Notes under the pieces: generated by a model
Seen by the model: only the letters and a program-made list of their open reading frames with translations
Databases searched by the model: none
Told to the model about the DNA's origin: nothing
Part shown: one piece after another, positions 1 to 10,127 of the stretch
How positions within the stretch are numbered: the first letter of the stretch is position 1
Layout of the letters: each line of letters opens with the position of its first letter
NCBI RefSeq assembly: GCF_025150745.1
Contig: NZ_CP102282.1
Span: 693,501 to 757,500, forward strand
Reading direction: 5' to 3'
DNA from: Eubacterium ventriosum
GTDB lineage: Bacteria; Bacillota; Clostridia; Lachnospirales; Lachnospiraceae
Length of the DNA stretch: 64,000 bases
Made by a program: the position numbers and the translations under genes

Positions 1-1
1 G

Positions 2-2386
2 TTTCAGATATTGGCACCTGTTGTAAGAGGAAAGAAAGGACGTCACGAAAAAGTATTTGAAAGTGCTAAGAAAAGTGGCTATTTGCGAGTAAGAGTTGAT
101 GGCAATATGTATGAACTAACTGAAGAGATTAAGTTAGAAAAAAACATAAAGCACAGTATCGAAATTATTATAGACCGACTTAGCATTCGTGAAGGAATTG
201 AAAAGCGTCTTACTGATTCTGTTGAAAATGCTTTAAAGCTTGGCAACGGACTAATGATAGTAGATGTTATTGGTGGGGAAGAGATGACTTTTAGTCAGAA
301 TTTTGCCTGCCCTGACTGTGGAATAAGTATTGACGAAGTACAGCCTAGAAGTTTTTCTTTTAATAATCCTTTTGGGGCTTGTCCTGACTGTTATGGTTTG
401 GGATACAAGATGGAATTTGACGAAGACCTTATTATTCCTGATAAGAGTTTAAGCATTAATCAGGGAGCAATTGTAGTATTGGGGTGGCAGAGTGCAAATG
501 ACGGAAAGAGTTTTAGTAATGCGATACTTCAGGCATTGGCTTTAAAATACAATTTTTCTCTTGATACACCTTTTGAGGATTATCCAAAAGAGATACATGA
601 TATTTTGATTTATGGAACAAATGGTGAAAAAGTAGCCGTAAGATACAAGGGGCAAAGAGGTATTGGAGTTTATGATATTGCTTTTGAAGGATTAATTAAA
701 AATGTAGAAAGACGATATCGTGAAACAAGCGCAGAGTCAACAAAGGCAGAATATGAAACATTTATGAGATTTACGCCATGTGCAACATGCCACGGACAGA
801 GACTTAAAAAGGGATCGTTGGCTGTAACTATTGGAGATAAGAATATTTATGAAATGACAGAAATGTCTGTAAGAGATTTGCGCCAGTATTTGGATGAATT
901 GCAATTGACTGAAACTCAGCTAAAGATAGGAAAAGAGATTTTGAAAGAAATTAAAGGACGTCTTCAATTCTTAGTTGACGTTGGACTTGATTATCTTAGT
1001 CTTTCAAGAGCTACGGGAACTTTGTCAGGTGGAGAGGCTCAGCGTATACGTTTGGCAACTCAGATAGGTTCAGGCTTGGTTGGTGTTGCTTATATAATGG
1101 ATGAGCCAAGTATTGGATTGCATCAGAATGATAATGATAAGCTTCTTGCAACGTTGAAGCATTTAAGAGATTTGGGAAATACTTTGATTGTAGTTGAACA
1201 TGATGAGGATACAATGCGTGCAGCAGATTATGTGGTTGACATAGGTCCGGGAGCAGGAGAACACGGTGGACAGGTTATTGCTACAGGAACTGCAGAGGAT
1301 ATAATGAAAAATCCTAATTCAATTACAGGAAAATATTTAAGTGGAGAGATTAAAATACCTGTTCCGAAAACACGTAGAAAACCAAAAGGTTTCTTAAAAG
1401 TAGTTGGAGCCAAGGAAAATAACCTAAAGAACATTGATGTAAAGGTGCCAATTGGGGTATTTACATGTGTAACAGGTGTTTCAGGCTCAGGTAAAAGCTC
1501 ACTTGTTAATGAAATATTATATAAGAGTCTTGCAAGAAAATTAAACAGGGCAAGAACAATTCCCGGAAAATGCAAGAAGATAGAGGGAATGGAGCAGCTT
1601 GATAAGGTAATAAATATTGATCAGTCACCAATAGGCAGAACTCCACGTTCAAATCCGGCAACATATACGGGAATGTTCGATATGATAAGGGACCTTTTTG
1701 CGGCAACAACCGATGCAAAAGAAAGAGGTTACAAGAAGGGAAGATTTAGTTTTAATGTAAAAGGCGGTCGTTGTGAAGCGTGTTCAGGTGACGGAATTTT
1801 AAAAGTTGAAATGCACTTTCTTCCTGATGTATATGTTCCATGTGAGGTCTGTGGCGGAAAGCGTTACAATAGGGAAACACTGGAAGTACACTACAAAGGT
1901 AAGACTATTTATGATGTTCTTGAAATGACAGTGGAAGAAGCATTGGATTTCTTTAAGAATGTGCCTAGAATTCTTAACAAGGTACAGACATTGTATGATG
2001 TAGGTCTTGGTTATTTAAAATTAGGACAGCCTTCAACAACATTGTCGGGTGGTGAAGCACAGAGAATTAAGCTTGCAACAGAATTAAGTAAGAGAAGTAC
2101 AGGAAAAACAATATATGTATTGGATGAACCGACAACAGGTCTTCATTTTGCTGATGTGCACAAATTAGTAGAGATTCTTCACAGATTAACAGATGAAGGT
2201 AATACAGTAGTGGTTATTGAGCATAATCTGGACGTAATAAAAGTGGCAGATTATATAATTGATATGGGACCTGACGGTGGTGACCGTGGTGGAACAGTTG
2301 TAGTTGCAGGAACACCTGAGCAGGTTGCAGAACATCCAACAAGTTATACCGGCAAGTATGTTAAGCAGATGTTAGAGAGACAATAG
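2..2386 (+). CDS. uvrA: UvrABC excinuclease subunit A, 5' end cut by window edge
   Basis: Damage-recognition ATPase of nucleotide excision repair, cytosolic. The open frame runs in from the window edge, so about 150 N-terminal residues are missing; the first visible residues (ILAPVVRG) match the interior of UvrA. Seen in order: a zinc module with CPDC and CPDC pairs around [13 protein letters not shown] signature [14 protein letters not shown] with the Walker B region MDEPSIGLH, a second Walker [11 protein letters not shown], a second zinc module ([16 protein letters not shown]), and a second [14 protein letters not shown] with LDEPTTGLH. Both nucleotide-binding domains look intact. AT-rich codon use like guaA and unlike the ICE further right, so this is host chromosome. 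No strong terminator follows, only a T-rich stretch around 2388-2400. Confidence 0.97.
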   Translation, partial: FQILAPVVRGKKGRHEKVFESAKKSGYLRVRVDGNMYELTEEIKLEKNIKHSIEIIIDRLSIREGIEKRLTDSVENALKLGNGLMIVDVIGGEEMTFSQNFACPDCGISIDEVQPRSFSFNNPFGACPDCYGLGYKMEFDEDLIIPDKSLSINQGAIVVLGWQSANDGKSFSNAILQALALKYNFSLDTPFEDYPKEIHDILIYGTNGEKVAVRYKGQRGIGVYDIAFEGLIKNVERRYRETSAESTKAEYETFMRFTPCATCHGQRLKKGSLAVTIGDKNIYEMTEMSVRDLRQYLDELQLTETQLKIGKEILKEIKGRLQFLVDVGLDYLSLSRATGTLSGGEAQRIRLATQIGSGLVGVAYIMDEPSIGLHQNDNDKLLATLKHLRDLGNTLIVVEHDEDTMRAADYVVDIGPGAGEHGGQVIATGTAEDIMKNPNSITGKYLSGEIKIPVPKTRRKPKGFLKVVGAKENNLKNIDVKVPIGVFTCVTGVSGSGKSSLVNEILYKSLARKLNRARTIPGKCKKIEGMEQLDKVINIDQSPIGRTPRSNPATYTGMFDMIRDLFAATTDAKERGYKKGRFSFNVKGGRCEACSGDGILKVEMHFLPDVYVPCEVCGGKRYNRETLEVHYKGKTIYDVLEMTVEEALDFFKNVPRILNKVQTLYDVGLGYLKLGQPSTTLSGGEAQRIKLATELSKRSTGKTIYVLDEPTTGLHFADVHKLVEILHRLTDEGNTVVVIEHNLDVIKVADYIIDMGPDGGDRGGTVVVAGTPEQVAEHPTSYTGKYVKQMLERQ

Positions 2387-2514
2387 TCATTTTTTATAAA
2401 AAAACGATTCATAAAAATGTTTAAATAAAAGGGCATTTATGCAATGTTTATAAAGATGAAAAAAGTGCTTGAACCCCCTTTAAAATAAGGAAAAATTGTG
2501 CTATATTGAACATA

Positions 2515-2990
2515 CAAACAAAAACGTATTAAATACCTAAAAAAGACTTCTACAAAGAAGTTAACAACCCATTTGTTATTAGATGTCAACCTAATAACAA
2601 CAGTATCTAAGTTTAGTGGTGAAAGGAGTTTTACCCAGTGATATCTGCTAACATGGCAATCAACGGAAGATTGTTTAAGTAGTAATTATTGGATGAGATG
2701 TTACAAAGAATTGGATAGGATAGGAATTATTCAAAACGAAAATTCAATGAAGAATAACATCTTATGGTTAAGGTAGGTAGTGAAGTCGAAGCAGGACAAA
2801 TAGTAAGGAATAGACTAGGTATACAGATATTCGGAATGCGATCGAAACGAATAGTGTACAGAAGAAATTCCCGAGAAGATTCATTTAATAAAAAGTACCT
2901 GCGGTTGTTAACAAAATTGTAAAGTTAGGGTATTGAAATAGGGAGCATCTGTCATACGAGGAAGTAGGGCAGGTGCTCTTACTTCGTTAT
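2515..2990 (+). ncRNA. Candidate large structured non-coding RNA between uvrA and guaA
   Basis: No convincing ORF lies in 2387-3245, yet 2530-2990 is rich in strong nested hairpins. TTGTTATTAG at 2573 pairs with CTAATAACAA at 2591 around an 8-nt loop. AGATGTTA near 2696 pairs with TAACATCT near 2755. GTATAC plus TATTCG (2819-2832) pair with CGAATA plus GTGTAC (2849-2860). GAGCATCTG near 2943 pairs with CAGGTGCTC near 2970. An extended -10 (TGCTATATT, 2499-2507) sits just upstream. The size, about 470 nt, and the density of stems separated by purine-rich single strands suggest a large ornate RNA. I do not recognise the class; it lacks the usual RNase P, tmRNA and SRP signatures. Confidence 0.45.
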
Positions 2991-3172
2991 AAGTACTTGA
3001 AATGATATTAAAATTTAGGCACGTGTGAAAGTATATTATGAGTCTGAAAGATGTATAAGTTTAAAAATATTTTGTATATAGAGAGCAGTCAGGTTATAAG
3101 TTATGGGAATTATAAAAGTTAGTACAGTGTACTTGTTTTAAATAGAAAAATAGGGTAGAATTAAAAATTAGC

Positions 3173-3229
3173 AGGTAATTAGATTTTATATAGCAATTAC
3201 CTTTTACAGTAGTATGGTGCAGGCACCAT
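3173..3229 (+). promoter_or_regulatory. Hairpins in the guaA leader: attenuator-like stem and RBS-proximal dyad
   Basis: AGGTAATT (3173-3180) pairs with AATTACCT (3195-3202) and is followed by TTTT, a weak intrinsic-terminator shape. Ten bases later ATGGTGC-AG-GCACCAT (3214-3229) forms a near-perfect dyad ending three bases before the guaA Shine-Dalgarno AGGAGGAA (3233-3240). Together they could control guaA by attenuation or by masking the ribosome site. The ligand, if any, is unknown. Confidence 0.4.
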
Positions 3230-3245
3230 TTTAGGAGGAAATACA

Positions 3246-4793
3246 TTGAAGAAAGAATTAGTAATCGTTCTTGACTTTGGTGGTCAGTATAACCAGTTGG
3301 TTGCAAGACGTGTTCGTGAATGTAATGTATATTGTGAAATATATTCTTACAAAACAGACATTGAAAAAATCAAAGCAATGAACCCAAAGGGTATCATCTT
3401 AACAGGTGGACCAAATAGTTGTTATGAAGCCGATTCTCCAACATATTCAAAAGAATTATTTGAATTAGGCGTTCCAGTGTTAGGACTTTGCTACGGAGCA
3501 CAGCTTATGATGCATGTGTTAGGCGGAAAAGTAGAACGTGCAGATGTACGTGAATATGGTAAGACAGAAGTATTAATAGACAAGACTCAGTCAAAGATTT
3601 TTGCAGATGTTTCACCAAAAACAGTTTGCTGGATGAGTCATTTTGATTATATATCACAGGTGGCACCGGGATTTGAAATCTCATCACACACAAAGGATTG
3701 CCCTTGTGCATCAGCAGAAAACGAAGAAAAGAAACTTTATGCAATACAGTTCCATCCAGAAGTACTTCACACACAGGAAGGAACAAAGATGTTATACAAC
3801 TTCGTTCGTGGAGTTTGCCAGTGTTCAGGAGACTGGAGAATGGATTCATTTGTAGAAGAATCAATTAAGGCAATCCGTGAAAAAGTTGGCGATGGTAAGG
3901 TTTTATGTGCATTGTCAGGTGGTGTAGATTCATCAGTTGCAGCAGTAATGCTTTCAAAAGCCATTGGAAAACAGCTTACATGTGTATTCGTAGACCATGG
4001 CTTACTTCGTAAAAACGAAGGTGACGAAGTAGAAGCAGTATTCGGTCCTGACGGTCCATATGACTTAAACTTTATCCGTGTAAACGCACAGGAACGTTAC
4101 TACAGCAAGTTAGCAGGAGTAAAAGAACCTGAACAGAAGCGTAAAATAATTGGTGAAGAATTTATCAGAGTTTTTGAAGAAGAAGCAAAGAAAATCGGAG
4201 CAGTTGATTTCCTTGTACAGGGAACAATTTATCCTGACGTTGTTGAAAGTGGTTTAGGTGGCGAATCAGCAGTAATTAAGTCACATCACAACGTAGGTGG
4301 ATTACCTGACTGTGTAGATTTTAAGGAAATAATCGAACCACTTCGTGATTTATTTAAGGACGAAGTAAGAAAAGCCGGCTTAGAAATGGGTATACCTGAA
4401 TATTTAGTATACCGTCAGCCTTTCCCAGGTCCGGGACTTGGAATCCGTATCATCGGTGAAGTAACAGCCGAAAAAGTTAAAATGGTACAGGATGCAGATG
4501 CAATTTATCGTGAAGAAATTGCAAATGCCGGATTGGATAAAACAATAGGACAGTATTTTGCAGCACTTACAAATATGCGTAGCGTAGGTGTAATGGGAGA
4601 CGAAAGAACATACGATTACGCCATTGCACTTCGTGCAGTAAATACTGTAGATTTCATGACAGCAGAAGCTGCAGAAATACCTTACGAAGTATTGACAAAG
4701 GTAATGAGCAGAATCATAAACGAGGTGCGCGGGGTCAATAGAGTAATGTACGATTTGACAAGTAAGCCACCTGGAACTATAGAGTTTGAATAA
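3246..4793 (+). CDS. guaA: GMP synthase (glutamine-hydrolysing)
   Basis: Converts XMP, ATP and glutamine to GMP, the last step of guanine nucleotide synthesis. 515 residues, full family length. An N-terminal class I glutamine amidotransferase has the nucleophile Cys82 in GLCYGAQLM and the catalytic His-Glu in FHPEV. The ATP pyrophosphatase domain has the P-loop SGGVDSS, and the C-terminal dimerisation domain ends in KPPGTIEFE. The start is TTG at 3246, five bases after AGGAGGAA; no ATG fits better. Host gene. The 3' end of guaA is a well-known integration target for genomic islands, and an island with an integrase begins just downstream here. I could not find a second copy of the guaA 3' end inside the window. 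Confidence 0.97.
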   Translation: MKKELVIVLDFGGQYNQLVARRVRECNVYCEIYSYKTDIEKIKAMNPKGIILTGGPNSCYEADSPTYSKELFELGVPVLGLCYGAQLMMHVLGGKVERADVREYGKTEVLIDKTQSKIFADVSPKTVCWMSHFDYISQVAPGFEISSHTKDCPCASAENEEKKLYAIQFHPEVLHTQEGTKMLYNFVRGVCQCSGDWRMDSFVEESIKAIREKVGDGKVLCALSGGVDSSVAAVMLSKAIGKQLTCVFVDHGLLRKNEGDEVEAVFGPDGPYDLNFIRVNAQERYYSKLAGVKEPEQKRKIIGEEFIRVFEEEAKKIGAVDFLVQGTIYPDVVESGLGGESAVIKSHHNVGGLPDCVDFKEIIEPLRDLFKDEVRKAGLEMGIPEYLVYRQPFPGPGLGIRIIGEVTAEKVKMVQDADAIYREEIANAGLDKTIGQYFAALTNMRSVGVMGDERTYDYAIALRAVNTVDFMTAEAAEIPYEVLTKVMSRIINEVRGVNRVMYDLTSKPPGTIEFE

Positions 4794-4921
4794 TCCACGC
4801 AATCATAGAAACCAAGTATTCATGCGGGCTACAAACAAATTTGTTTAGTGGCTGGCAACAAAATGGCAACATTTTGTGATTATTCAAGAGATAAAAATTT
4901 TATTTCATAACGTATATAAAG

Positions 4922-4978
4922 AAACCTTACTGATTTTCAGAAGTAAAAAACTGAATATCGGTAAGGTTTTTCTTTTCT
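4922..4978. terminator. Bidirectional intrinsic terminator between guaA and the XRE gene
   Basis: AAACCTTACTGAT-TTTCAG pairs with CTGAATATCGGTAAGGTTT around an A-rich loop, followed by TTTTTCTTTTCT on the + strand and preceded by an A-rich run for the - strand. It can end both guaA (rightward) and the XRE regulator (leftward). Confidence 0.75.
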
Positions 4979-4979
4979 C

Positions 4980-5504
4980 TTATTTTTCTTTTTTAGTCAA
5001 TTCTTTTACGAGGTAATCACTCAATTCCTGAGAGGGTACCTTGGCACGTTTCTGGTAAGTATCCAGTTCCGGGTACTTATATCTCCATTCATCATATTCT
5101 TCCTTGCTGATTTCACCGTTTTCCAGTTTGTCAGCTTGTTCCATCCATGCACGAAACATTTCATCGACAGATGAGCTGGGAGCAGATATGGAAGAGTCAA
5201 GCCAGAGATGAGGTTGTCCATCTACATTTTTTACCTTTAGACCATACATATCTTCCAGTGCAAATAGTGTATGCATCAGACCTATGTGAGTATCAATATC
5301 TGGAACTGTTAAGGCATGAGTATTGATATCAAAGATCTGAGACATCTGTTTTACAAGATCAATCTTAGGAACTCTGGCTTCAGATTCATACTGAGCCATG
5401 CGGACATCTGAGGTTTTTCCTTTGAATCCCAGTTGTTCTCCGAGTTGTTTTTGTGTCATGCCTATGCGGTTGCGAAAATATTTGATACGTTGTCCGATTG
5501 CCAT
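4980..5504 (-). CDS. XRE-family repressor with C-terminal extension
   Basis: Predicted cytosolic DNA-binding regulator of 174 residues. The N-terminal helix-turn-helix is visible as MTQKQLGEQLGFKGKTSDVR followed by MAQYESEARVPKID. The rest is an uncharacterised acidic tail with YPELDTYQKR near the end. I chose ATG at 5504 because AAGGAGG lies 8 bases upstream; the frame stays open to 5570 without a ribosome site. It is divergent from the excisionase/integrase pair and shares the intergenic region with it, the usual layout for an element repressor controlling xis-int. Confidence 0.85.
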   Translation of the reverse strand: MAIGQRIKYFRNRIGMTQKQLGEQLGFKGKTSDVRMAQYESEARVPKIDLVKQMSQIFDINTHALTVPDIDTHIGLMHTLFALEDMYGLKVKNVDGQPHLWLDSSISAPSSSVDEMFRAWMEQADKLENGEISKEEYDEWRYKYPELDTYQKRAKVPSQELSDYLVKELTKKEK

Positions 5505-5570
5505 TTTTGTTTGCCTCCTTATAGTGGTCATTCGTGTTGCCATAATTAATTGTGATAGAAAACAAAACAA

Positions 5571-5707
5571 TTCTGTTTAGGTTCAGTATAGCATGAGCAA
5601 TTTCGGATAGCAAGAAGAACTTAAACAAAAGAATTTAATATTCGCATAGAATCACTTGACTTAAATTAAAATGTTTAGTATCATGCAAATGTAACAACTT
5701 AAACAAA
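5571..5707. promoter_or_regulatory. Divergent promoter/operator region of the xis-int operon
   Basis: A good + strand promoter reads TTGACT (5656-5661), 17 bases, TATCAT (5679-5684), feeding xis at 5741. The 12-mer AACTTAAACAAA occurs twice in direct orientation (5618-5629 and 5696-5707), with a diverged inverted relative (TTCTGTTTAGGTTC) near 5571. These flank the promoter and are plausible operators for the adjacent XRE repressor (inference). Confidence 0.55.
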
Positions 5708-5740
5708 TTGAGTTAAGATAGAAAGGAGAGATGCGATGTG

Positions 5741-5920
5741 ATGAACAGAACTTTTATGACCGTAGAAGAAGTTGCAGCGGAACTGGGAGTTTCCAAGTCT
5801 TATGCTTATAAGATTGTCAAACAGTTAAATGATGAATTACAGAACCTGGGTTATCTTACGGTAGCTGGCAGAGTAAACACCAATTATTTCCGCAAAAAAG
5901 TATGTTACAGCGAAGTGTAA
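5741..5920 (+). CDS. xis: Excisionase-like helix-turn-helix protein
   Basis: Small protein of about 60 residues, probably the DNA-bending directionality factor for the following integrase. The HTH is readable as FMTVEEVAAELGVSKSYAYK. A GTG at 5738 and an ATG at 5741 are both in frame; AAAGGAG at 5722-5728 favours the ATG. Its 3' end comes within 18 bases of the integrase start, so the two are probably co-transcribed and translationally linked. Confidence 0.8.
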   Translation: MNRTFMTVEEVAAELGVSKSYAYKIVKQLNDELQNLGYLTVAGRVNTNYFRKKVCYSEV

Positions 5921-5937
5921 GAGAGAGGAGAATTTGT

Positions 5938-6918
5938 ATGAGTATTTACAAAGATAATGTCACTGGGAAGTGGCGAGTGGTCTATCGGTATACCGATTGG
6001 ACAGGGAAAACGAAACAGACTTCAAAACGAGGATTTCCTACGAAGCGAGAAGCGCAGATGTGGGAACACGAACAAATGTTAAAGCATGATGCAAAACTGG
6101 ATATGACTTTCGCAAGTTTTTATGAAATTTATGTAGAAGATAAAAAGGAACGAATCCGGGATAACACATGGGGAACTAAGAATAATATTGCCAGAACAAA
6201 AATTCTTCCATACTTTGGGGAGAGAAAGATTGCAGAAATTGAACCAAAAGATGTGATTGCATGGCAGAATCATTTGCTTGCATTTAAGAGAGCGAATGGA
6301 AAAGGGTATTCTGCTTCATATCTGCGGAAAATCCACAGCCAGTTAAGTGCCATTTTCAATCATGCAGTTGATTTTTATCATTTGCCTTCTAATCCGGCAC
6401 AGAAAGCTGGAAATATAGCAATAGAGGAATATAAGGAAATGTTGTTCTGGACGAAAGAAGAGTATTTGAAATTTGCAGATGTGATGATGGATAAACCAGT
6501 TTCTTACTACGCTTTTGAAATGCTTTACTGGTGTGGTATCCGTGAAGGAGAGTTGCTTGCCCTGACACCAGCGGATTTTGACTTTACAACGCATACACTG
6601 CGAATTAACAAATCATATCAAAGATTAAACCGGGAAGATGTGATTACCCCACCAAAGACATTTAAAAGTAACAGATTTATCAAGATGCCACAATTTATAT
6701 GTGATGAGATGCAGGATTATATGGGAATGCTTTACGGTCTGAAGAAAGACGAAAGAATTTTCACAATTTCCAAATCTTATCTGCATCATGAAATGAACAG
6801 AGGATCAAAAGTATCTGGAGTGAAGCGAATCCGTGTGCATGATTTGAGACACCCGTATGTCAAGCCCACGACAAAAAAATTTATAACTTTTTTTGAAGTT
6901 TTTCGGGCAGCTTCATAG
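5938..6918 (+). pseudogene. int: Tyrosine-recombinase integrase, C-terminus lost
   Basis: Phage/ICE-type integrase of the Tn916 group. Visible are an N-terminal arm-type DNA-binding domain (YKDNVTGKWRVVYRY), a core-binding domain, and the first part of the catalytic domain with the Arg of WCGIREGELLAL and the HxxR box of VHDLRH. The homology stops right after HDLRH, about base 6853; the frame then reads PYVKPTTKKF and soon ends. The final catalytic His/Trp and the tyrosine nucleophile are therefore missing and the protein should be dead. Start ATG 5938 follows AGAGGAGAA. The break coincides with the start of the serine-recombinase segment, so the gene was probably interrupted by that element. 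Confidence 0.85.
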
Positions 6919-6924
6919 CTGCCC
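6905..6924. repeat. Inverted repeat near the recombinase-element end
   Basis: GGGCAGCT, 4-nt loop, AGCTGCCC: a perfect 8-bp dyad about 50 bases inside the integrase break and 28 bases from the stop codon of the last serine recombinase. It lacks a T-run directly after the stem on either strand, so it is not a clear terminator. It may belong to the element end or attachment region (inference). Confidence 0.4.
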
Positions 6925-6951
6925 ATAGCTGTTTCAAATGGGTGTTCACGG

Positions 6952-8493
6952 TTATACCTCCTTTTCAGATTGCTTTGTTTCTAAGAAATCCTGTGTTGCA
7001 TATTCAATCTCAATCCGATCTCCTGGAAAGACGTAAACTTTGTTGATAAGCCGGTCAATCAGAGCTTTTGTCAGCATGTTGGCGTTTCCGACTTCCTGAA
7101 CAATTTCCTGTTGTTTCAGCTTAATCTCATAATCACTTTTTATCTGCTTTGTCTGTGCAGTAATGACAGCATGAACATTTTTGGCTTGTACCAGCTCCGT
7201 GTCATAAACCGCTTTTCGTGTTCGATAGGTTTCCAAATCAATCTCTCCGAGTGCATACTGCTCATAAAGATGCCGCTTGCTGTCTTGAATAGAACGGAGT
7301 TTTTCTTCATGTTCGGCCTGCTGAACTGTCTGCAAATCCAATTTATCCTTATTGCTATCAATTCCCAATGCCGGACACATTTGAGCCCGAATTGTTTCAA
7401 ATACAACCTGCTCCAGATCTGCCATCTTTATACGCACACCATGACAAGGAAGCGTTTCAGCCACCTCGGAATGACGGCAATAAAACCACGCACCATTTCG
7501 TAGAGACATTGCATGATCGCAGCATCCACAGAACACCTTACCACGGAGCAGATAATCACGCGGCTTTTTATTTGACAGAGAGAAACGCTTAATTGAAGCA
7601 TTGGCTTTCTCAAATAGATCCACACTTACAATAGCCGGATGATGGTTCGGTATTTTGAACCACTCACTTTCATCCTTTAACTGTGTATGTCGGCTGCCAA
7701 TTTCTTTTACCTTTCTCTTGCCAATTACATAGGTACCGATATATCTTTGATCTTCTAAAATACGCAGGACCGTTGATGTACTCCAAACGCCGTTTGTTCG
7801 GGAAACATTGTAATAGTCCTTGCCTTTAAGTTTGCGATATTCCCCAGGGGTGGGGATATTCATGGCATACAGTTTTCTTGTGATCTCGGCTGCGGTGTTG
7901 CCTTCAGACGCCCATTGAAATATCATCTGCACATTCGGGGCAACATCCTCGTCCGGTTCCATACGTCCGTCTGCACTCTTGCGATAGCCGTAAGGACAGA
8001 TGACACTCTGATATTCCCCACGACGCATCTTTGCGTATTTTGCACTTTTGGTTTTCATGGACATATCCCGGCTATAACACTCGCTAATAAGATACTTGAA
8101 AGCAATATCAATCCCTCCGGTATCACCTTTGAAATTAGCTGTGTCAAAATCATCACTGACGGAAATAAAACGGGTGTGGTAAAGAGGAAATACCCGCTCA
8201 ATAAAATAGCCGGTTTCAATGCTGTTACGTCCAAATCGGGAAAGGTCTTTTACAATAATACAGTTGATCTTTCCGGCCTGAACCATTGTTAAAAGTTCCT
8301 GCACCGCCGGACGCTCAAAGTTTGTCCCTGTATGACCGTTGTCAATAAATTCCAAAATCTCACTGTTATCCCATTCCGGCAGAGACATAGCTTTTTCACG
8401 AAGAATCAGTTTTTGATTTGGTATGCTCAAACTTTCGGTTTTGAAATCTTCCACAGAAAGACGGATATAAAGGGCAATCACATAGTTGCGCAC
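6952..8493 (-). CDS. Large serine recombinase 1 (TndX/TnpX type)
   Basis: Site-specific DNA integrase/resolvase of the large serine family, 513 residues. Catalytic Ser13 lies in YIRLSVED. The second catalytic block reads VKDLSRFGRNS. A recombinase domain follows, then a zinc ribbon (CGCC...YCRH) and a coiled-coil region rich in Gln/Glu and Lys. All expected domains are present. Start is GTG 8493, overlapping the end of recombinase 2 by 16 bases, with AAAGGCGG upstream. Third gene in transcription order of a three-recombinase operon; its 3' end is about 100 bases from the integrase break, so it sits at an element end. Confidence 0.92.
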   Translation of the reverse strand: MRNYVIALYIRLSVEDFKTESLSIPNQKLILREKAMSLPEWDNSEILEFIDNGHTGTNFERPAVQELLTMVQAGKINCIIVKDLSRFGRNSIETGYFIERVFPLYHTRFISVSDDFDTANFKGDTGGIDIAFKYLISECYSRDMSMKTKSAKYAKMRRGEYQSVICPYGYRKSADGRMEPDEDVAPNVQMIFQWASEGNTAAEITRKLYAMNIPTPGEYRKLKGKDYYNVSRTNGVWSTSTVLRILEDQRYIGTYVIGKRKVKEIGSRHTQLKDESEWFKIPNHHPAIVSVDLFEKANASIKRFSLSNKKPRDYLLRGKVFCGCCDHAMSLRNGAWFYCRHSEVAETLPCHGVRIKMADLEQVVFETIRAQMCPALGIDSNKDKLDLQTVQQAEHEEKLRSIQDSKRHLYEQYALGEIDLETYRTRKAVYDTELVQAKNVHAVITAQTKQIKSDYEIKLKQQEIVQEVGNANMLTKALIDRLINKVYVFPGDRIEIEYATQDFLETKQSEKEV

Positions 8494-10127
8494 AGTTCCA
8501 CCGCCTTTCCCTGAAATTCATTTTTGAAACGGAAGGTTACATGAATATTCCGCTCGTGGTCAATCTCAATTCGTTCAATGAGCCGTTCGATCAGTTCTGC
8601 AGTCAGCACATGATCCTGTGCCAGTGTTTTTGCATCCTTTTCCATTGCACGGTATCGGGCAAGCTGGTTGTCCAGGGAGTCCATAGATTTTTCAAATACT
8701 TCAATCTCACCAGACAGAGCATTGATAGCATATTCATAATCCGCCTTCAATTCAAAGTATTCATCATTTGTCAAAATACCTTGCACAAAATTTTCATATA
8801 GACCACGGATCAGCCGGCGTGTTTTTTCAATTTCCTGCCGTTTGGCCGACATCTGAATTTTCAGCTTATCTTTTTCCTGTTTTTGTCTTGCCTCCAACTG
8901 AAAGAGTGGCAGCGACATTCCCAGCGCAACTGTCAGCTCTTTTTCAAGAATAGCCGTAACAGTAGAAATCAGTTCCTTTTCCTGCATCGTTGCGCCTTTG
9001 CAGCTATCTTTTTCTATCCGGCTGTTTGTAAGGCAGTGGAACCAATAAGTATCGGGGCCTTTCCGGCGCTCGGCACGTTGCCGGTGAAGGCTTCTGCCAC
9101 AATCAGCACAGAACACTTTGCCTTTGAAAATGTTTGGCGTGTAGGGGCGTTTTGGAGTTGCTTTGCTTTCTTCACAGATCTGTTTTCTGTATTCCTGAAC
9201 TGCATTAAACAATTCATAGCTAATGATCGGTTCATGGGTGCATTTGGCAATAATCAGATTATCTTCTCCAGCCTTGACCTGCTGATGATCTACAATCTTT
9301 GTTTTTCCTTGCACCAGATCGCCTGTATAGACTTCGCTTTCTAAAATTTTCATCACTGTACGGGTCTGCCATTTTCCGCTTCCAATCAGGCCCGGACTGG
9401 TAATCTCGCCAGTGTCCTTTTTATAATGGCTCGGTGCCGGAATCCCCATCTCATTTAGATTGCGGACAATCCGGTTCAGAGACACATGCTCATGTGCCCA
9501 TTCAAAAATCTGTTTTACCACAGGGGCAGTATTTTCATCAATCAGAAGTTTATGGCAATTATCAGGGTCTTTCCTGTAACCGTAAGGTGCCCGTGCACCA
9601 ATATAGTCGCCATCTTTCATAGCCTGCCGCGCTTGTGCTTTGATTTTTCGTCCAATGTCCAGAGCATAGGCTTCATTGATCATATTTTTCAAAGGCAGCA
9701 TGATACCGCCATGAAGATTTCCGGAATCCTCTGTATCAAACTGATCCGTAACAGCAATGAAGCGAACATTATGAGCATGGAAATACTGTTCGATATAATA
9801 ACCTGTGTCAATAGAATTTCGCCCTAATCGGGAAAGATCCTTAACAATCACACAGTTAATGTGGCCTGCTTCAATATCAGATAGCATTTGCTGAAATCCA
9901 GGGCGGTGAAAATTTGTCCCTGTCGCCCCGTTGTCGATATAGGTATCATACACAACGAAGTCCGGTTTATCTGAAAGAAAGTCATTCAGTACCAGCTTTT
10001 GATTTTCTACTGAGCAGCCCCGCTTTTTGTTATCCTCCACAGAAAGACGGATATACAGAGCCACATGTACATATAAAGATGGTGCCGGCATAGGCGCTGC
10101 CGTCTGTTTTCTGCTTTTTCTTGCCAT
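8478..10127 (-). CDS. Large serine recombinase 2 (TndX/TnpX type)
   Basis: 549 residues. Catalytic Ser29 lies in YIRLSVED after a basic N-terminal extension, with VKDLSRLGRNS and the recombinase domain following. The zinc ribbon begins CADCGRSLHR and ends in a distal Cys pair, and a long coiled coil fills the C-terminus. The ATG at 10127 directly follows the TAA of recombinase 3, with AAAGGATGG as ribosome site, so translation is probably coupled. It is clearly divergent from its two neighbours, so the triad is not a recent duplication; the proteins may work as different subunits, as with multi-recombinase excision systems. Confidence 0.92.
   Translation of the reverse strand: MARKSRKQTAAPMPAPSLYVHVALYIRLSVEDNKKRGCSVENQKLVLNDFLSDKPDFVVYDTYIDNGATGTNFHRPGFQQMLSDIEAGHINCVIVKDLSRLGRNSIDTGYYIEQYFHAHNVRFIAVTDQFDTEDSGNLHGGIMLPLKNMINEAYALDIGRKIKAQARQAMKDGDYIGARAPYGYRKDPDNCHKLLIDENTAPVVKQIFEWAHEHVSLNRIVRNLNEMGIPAPSHYKKDTGEITSPGLIGSGKWQTRTVMKILESEVYTGDLVQGKTKIVDHQQVKAGEDNLIIAKCTHEPIISYELFNAVQEYRKQICEESKATPKRPYTPNIFKGKVFCADCGRSLHRQRAERRKGPDTYWFHCLTNSRIEKDSCKGATMQEKELISTVTAILEKELTVALGMSLPLFQLEARQKQEKDKLKIQMSAKRQEIEKTRRLIRGLYENFVQGILTNDEYFELKADYEYAINALSGEIEVFEKSMDSLDNQLARYRAMEKDAKTLAQDHVLTAELIERLIERIEIDHERNIHVTFRFKNEFQGKAVELCATM

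Noticed and set aside
2515..2990. Group II intron or RNase P/tmRNA identity for the structured gap
   Set aside because: No domain V-like hairpin, no reverse transcriptase, and none of the conserved cores of RNase P or tmRNA were found.
4800..4980. tRNA gene as integration site after guaA
   Set aside because: No cloverleaf or CCA-type 3' end; only the terminator hairpin is present.
6905..6924. Rho-independent terminator of the recombinase operon
   Set aside because: The stem is good but the bases after it are A-rich on the transcribed strand, with no T-run adjoining.
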